A DNA stretch of 64,000 nt, taken from contig NC_007952.1 in the NCBI RefSeq assembly GCF_000013645.1, positions 1,488,001 through 1,552,000 of the forward strand, written 5' to 3'. Each line of letters begins with the position of its first letter. Positions within the stretch are counted from its first letter, which is position 1. This DNA comes from Paraburkholderia xenovorans LB400 (GTDB taxonomy: Bacteria > Pseudomonadota > Gammaproteobacteria > Burkholderiales > Burkholderiaceae). Positions 61,014 through 64,000 of the stretch are shown here, piece by piece. Below the pieces are notes generated by a model that was not told where the DNA came from, searched no databases, and saw only the letters and a list, made by a program, of their open reading frames with translations. A program made the position numbers and the translations under genes.

Positions 61014-64000
61014 ATGCATCTGTTGCGCACCACGCCGGGCGGTTTTGTCGACGATACGCAAGGCGTGATCCGCATCGATCAGCAGCCCGCCGATATCGTG
61101 GTGCTCAGTTCCGCCGATACCACGCTGTCGCTGCTGGCGAGCGTTTTTCCGCGTCTGGGAGAGGGTTTTCCGAGCGTGCGGCTCGCGAACGTCACGTATC
61201 TGCGGCAACCGGCCTCGGTCGATTTCTACGTCGAAGACGTTTTGCAGCATGCGCGCGTGGTGGTGGTCGATCATCTCGGCGGCGAAGCGTATTGGCCTTA
61301 CGGCATCGAGCAGGTGGTGGCGCTCGCCGGGCGCAAACAGCAGATGCTCGCGATGTTCTCGGGCGATCTGCAGGAAGATCCGAACCTGCTCGCGCGCAGC
61401 ACCGCCGGCGCCGATCTGTGTCACCAGCTCTGGCGCTATCTGCGCGAAGGCGGTCCGCAGAATGCCGAAGCGTTCCTGCGCTGTATCGCGCATCGCGCAT
61501 TCGGCTGGGGGCGCGAGCCTGCGCCGCCGCGCGCGTTGCCTGCCGCGACGCTCTATCATCCCGGTCGCGACACGCCGACTATCGCCGACTGGCAGACGCG
61601 CTGGCAACAGAACGCGCCGGTTGCGGCGATCCTGTTCTACAAGGCGCATCTGCAGGCGGCCAATACAGCGGTGTTCGACGCGTTGATCGACGCACTGGAG
61701 TCGCAAGGTCTGAATCCGCTGCCGATCGCGATCACCTCGCTCAAAGATGCGCTGAGCCGCGAAGTGGTGCAATCGCTGTGCGCTGAGCACGATGTCTCGC
61801 TGGTGCTGAACACGACCGCGTTCGCCGCGTCCGCGATCGACGACCCCGAGCCGCTCGCGCTCGCCGGCGACGCGCCCGTGTTCCAGGTGATCCTGAGCGG
61901 CGGTAATCGCGAGGATTGGATCAAGGACAATCAGGGCCTCAATTCGCGCGATATCGCCATGCATATCGCGCTGCCGGAAGTGGACGGCCGCATCATTACG
62001 CGCGCGATCAGTTTCAAGGGGCTCGCATACCGTTGTCCGCACACTCAGGTCGACGTGGTGCGTTATCAGCCGGACGCCGAACGGGTGGGGTTTCTTGCCG
62101 AACTGAGCCGGCGCTGGTGCCGTCTGCGTTCACTGGATAACGCGGACAAAAAGCTCGCGCTGATTCTCGCCAACTATCCGATGAGCGAAGGGCGCATTGG
62201 CAATGGTGTGGGACTCGATACGCCGGCTTCGGTAGTCGGCATTCTGTCGATGCTGCGCGACGAAGGCTATCGTCTCGCTGACTTGCCCGCGAACGGCGAC
62301 GCGCTGCTGCAAAAGCTCACCGAAGGCGTGACCAACGATCCGGTAGTGCGTGATCTGCGTCCCGCCCTGCAAAGCCTCGCGCTCGACGATTATCTCGCGC
62401 ATTTCAACGCTTTACCCGCTGAGGCGCGGCAGGCATTGAACGCGCGTTGGGGCACGCCCGAACAGGATCCTACGCTGCGGCGCGGCCGCTTCATGATTGC
62501 GGGTTGGCGTTGCGGGCAGGTGTTCGTCGGCATTCAACCGTCGCGTTCGCGCGAGCAGGGCGATTACGCCAGCTATCACGACGCCGAACTCGTGCCGCCG
62601 CATGCGTATCTGGCGTTCTATTTCTGGCTGCGCCACCAGTTCGGTATCGACGCAATCGTGCATGTCGGCAAGCACGGCAATCTCGAATGGCTGCCCGGCA
62701 AGAGTGTCGCGTTGAGCAACGCGTGCTGGCCCGATCTGATACTCGGGCCGATGCCGCATCTGTATCCGTTCATCGTCAACGATCCGGGCGAGGGCAGCCA
62801 GGCGAAACGCCGCGCACAGGCGGTCATCATCGATCACCTGATGCCGCCGCTCACGCGCGCCGAAAGTTATGGGCCGCTGCAGGACCTGGAGCGTCAGGTC
62901 GACGAATACTATGAAGCGCTGATGGTCGACCCGCGCCGCTCGAAGCTGTTGCGGCGCACGATTCTGGCGACCATCGTCGAACACCGGTTGCATGAGGAAC
63001 TGAGTCTCGCGGAACCGGACGGCCAGGACGCTGAGGACGCGCTGCTCACGCGTGTCGATGCATGGCTGTGCGAGTTGAAGGAAGCGCAGATTCGCGATGG
63101 TTTGCATACGTTCGGCCAATCGCCTGGCGGTGTGCAACGGCGCGATACGCTGCTGGCGTTGGGGCGTTTTCCTGTCGGCGACGGGCAAGGCGGCAAGGCC
63201 GGCTTGATCGATGCGCTGGCGCGCGATCTGCGGATGGATCATCTGTTCGATCCGTTGTCGGTGGATTGGTCGGCGGTGTGGGACGGCCCGCGTCCCGATG
63301 TATTGGAGCGCGTGAGCGATGCGCCGTGGCGGCACTGCGGCGATACGCGTGAACGGCTGGAGTTGCTGGCGGCGTCGCTGTTGCGCGGTGTGTGCGGTGA
63401 TCGACCGGATGCGTCGGCAATGCCGGTTGCCGACGGCTTGCCGCAAACGGAGCGCGTAATCGGGCGATTGCGTGCCGACGTGCTGCCGCGGCTCGATGCC
63501 TGCGGCCCGCAGGAAATGCTTCAGCTCAAGCGTGGCCTCGAAGGGCGTTTCGTGCCGCCTGGGCCGAGCGGTTCGCCCTCGCGTGGACGGCCCGACGTGC
63601 TGCCCACCGGCCGCAACTTCTATTCGGTCGACACGCGCGCCATTCCCACGCAAGCCGCCTGGTCGCTCGGACTGAAATCCGCGCAGCAACTGATCGAACG
63701 GCATTTGCAGGAGAAGGGCGATTATCCGCGCGCCATCGGCCTCTCCGTGTGGGGCACCGCGACCATGCGCACGGGCGGCGACGATATCGCCCAGGCGCTC
63801 GCGCTACTCGGCGTGCGGCCGAAGTGGGCGCCCGGCAGTCACCGCGTGACCGATTTCGAAATCATGCCGATCGAGGTGTTCGACCGGCCGCGTATCGATG
63901 TCACCTTGCGTGTTTCCGGTTTCTTCCGCGATGCGTTCGCCAACGTCATGCATCTGTTCGACGCCGCCGTGCAGGCAGTGGCGGAACTCGACGAGCCCGA
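61014..64000 (+). CDS. cobN: Cobaltochelatase subunit CobN, 5' part
   Basis: Large subunit of the ATP-dependent aerobic cobaltochelatase, which inserts Co2+ into hydrogenobyrinic acid a,c-diamide. The frame starts at ATG 61014 (MHLLRTTPGGFVDD) and stays open to the last base, giving at least 995 of roughly 1250-1300 residues; the 3' end is outside the window. Conserved blocks include LILANYPMSEGRIGNGVGLDTPASVV, the IDAIVHVGKHGNLEWLPGKS motif near residue 550 and GFFRDAFANVMHLFD near the end. It follows cobW by six bases and shares its riboswitch. Confidence 0.95.
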   Translation, partial: MHLLRTTPGGFVDDTQGVIRIDQQPADIVVLSSADTTLSLLASVFPRLGEGFPSVRLANVTYLRQPASVDFYVEDVLQHARVVVVDHLGGEAYWPYGIEQVVALAGRKQQMLAMFSGDLQEDPNLLARSTAGADLCHQLWRYLREGGPQNAEAFLRCIAHRAFGWGREPAPPRALPAATLYHPGRDTPTIADWQTRWQQNAPVAAILFYKAHLQAANTAVFDALIDALESQGLNPLPIAITSLKDALSREVVQSLCAEHDVSLVLNTTAFAASAIDDPEPLALAGDAPVFQVILSGGNREDWIKDNQGLNSRDIAMHIALPEVDGRIITRAISFKGLAYRCPHTQVDVVRYQPDAERVGFLAELSRRWCRLRSLDNADKKLALILANYPMSEGRIGNGVGLDTPASVVGILSMLRDEGYRLADLPANGDALLQKLTEGVTNDPVVRDLRPALQSLALDDYLAHFNALPAEARQALNARWGTPEQDPTLRRGRFMIAGWRCGQVFVGIQPSRSREQGDYASYHDAELVPPHAYLAFYFWLRHQFGIDAIVHVGKHGNLEWLPGKSVALSNACWPDLILGPMPHLYPFIVNDPGEGSQAKRRAQAVIIDHLMPPLTRAESYGPLQDLERQVDEYYEALMVDPRRSKLLRRTILATIVEHRLHEELSLAEPDGQDAEDALLTRVDAWLCELKEAQIRDGLHTFGQSPGGVQRRDTLLALGRFPVGDGQGGKAGLIDALARDLRMDHLFDPLSVDWSAVWDGPRPDVLERVSDAPWRHCGDTRERLELLAASLLRGVCGDRPDASAMPVADGLPQTERVIGRLRADVLPRLDACGPQEMLQLKRGLEGRFVPPGPSGSPSRGRPDVLPTGRNFYSVDTRAIPTQAAWSLGLKSAQQLIERHLQEKGDYPRAIGLSVWGTATMRTGGDDIAQALALLGVRPKWAPGSHRVTDFEIMPIEVFDRPRIDVTLRVSGFFRDAFANVMHLFDAAVQAVAELDEP

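Noticed and set aside
1..64000. CRISPR arrays, tRNA or rRNA genes, complete insertion sequences
   Set aside because: No spaced direct repeats of the right size, no tRNA/rRNA signature and no transposase reading frame were seen on either strand.

Overview
The window is high-GC, gene-dense chromosomal DNA of a Gram-negative bacterium, most likely a Burkholderia/Paraburkholderia relative. This rests on the 'QTSVTLYG' porin N-terminus, two DUF4148 secreted proteins, abundant LysR/AraC/DeoR regulators and an aerobic (cobN/cobW-type) cobalamin pathway. The species call is inference. No rRNA, tRNA, CRISPR array or complete insertion sequence was seen.

Layout. 1-9.5 kb: the end of an AI-2E/PerM permease, a secreted esterase, an OpgC-type membrane acyltransferase, a porin, a small membrane protein preceded by a 99-bp nested inverted repeat, a NUDIX gene remnant, a DUF3465-like protein, an NlpD-like LysM/LytM lipoprotein, a dehalogenase-like hydrolase and a frameshifted gene. 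9.9-13.9 kb: a three-gene periplasmic molybdenum hydroxylase (2Fe-2S subunit, Tat-exported Mo subunit, triheme cytochrome c). 14.0-20.5 kb: a seven-gene minus-strand transport operon with two substrate-binding proteins and four permeases but one ATPase, facing a LysR regulator. 21.9-29.8 kb: chaA, a BON protein, an alkyladenine glycosylase, DUF4148, a CBS protein, ribA, an NmrA-like reductase with a small partner gene, and an AraC regulator.

29.8-34.3 kb is a stress module: an ECF sigma factor with its anti-sigma, a second anti-sigma-like gene, a DUF4148 protein, a catalase-family peroxidase and cytochrome b561. Four promoter-like sites of the form GGAATARA-N14/15-GTTNNC lie before its transcription units, so the sigma factor probably controls the whole module and itself. 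34.4-41.5 kb: a dimethylglycine/sarcosine dehydrogenase-like flavoprotein facing a DeoR regulator, then a large SWIM-SNF2 helicase. 41.8-49.0 kb: a second NlpD-like lipoprotein, then a signalling operon of OmpR-type regulator, LysM-FecR protein, CHASE2 histidine kinase and lipoprotein.

49.0-64 kb is a cobalamin locus: bluB, cobB and cobO (minus strand), then cobE and cobA (minus) diverging from cobW and cobN (plus). Two cobalamin riboswitches sit back to back between cobA and cobW, each with its own promoter. The locus is split by a block of lower G+C (about 51.9-57.4 kb) with surface-polysaccharide genes: an SGNH hydrolase, an acyltransferase 3, a polymerase-like membrane protein and a 2OG-Fe(II) oxygenase. 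The last gene, cobN, runs off the window.
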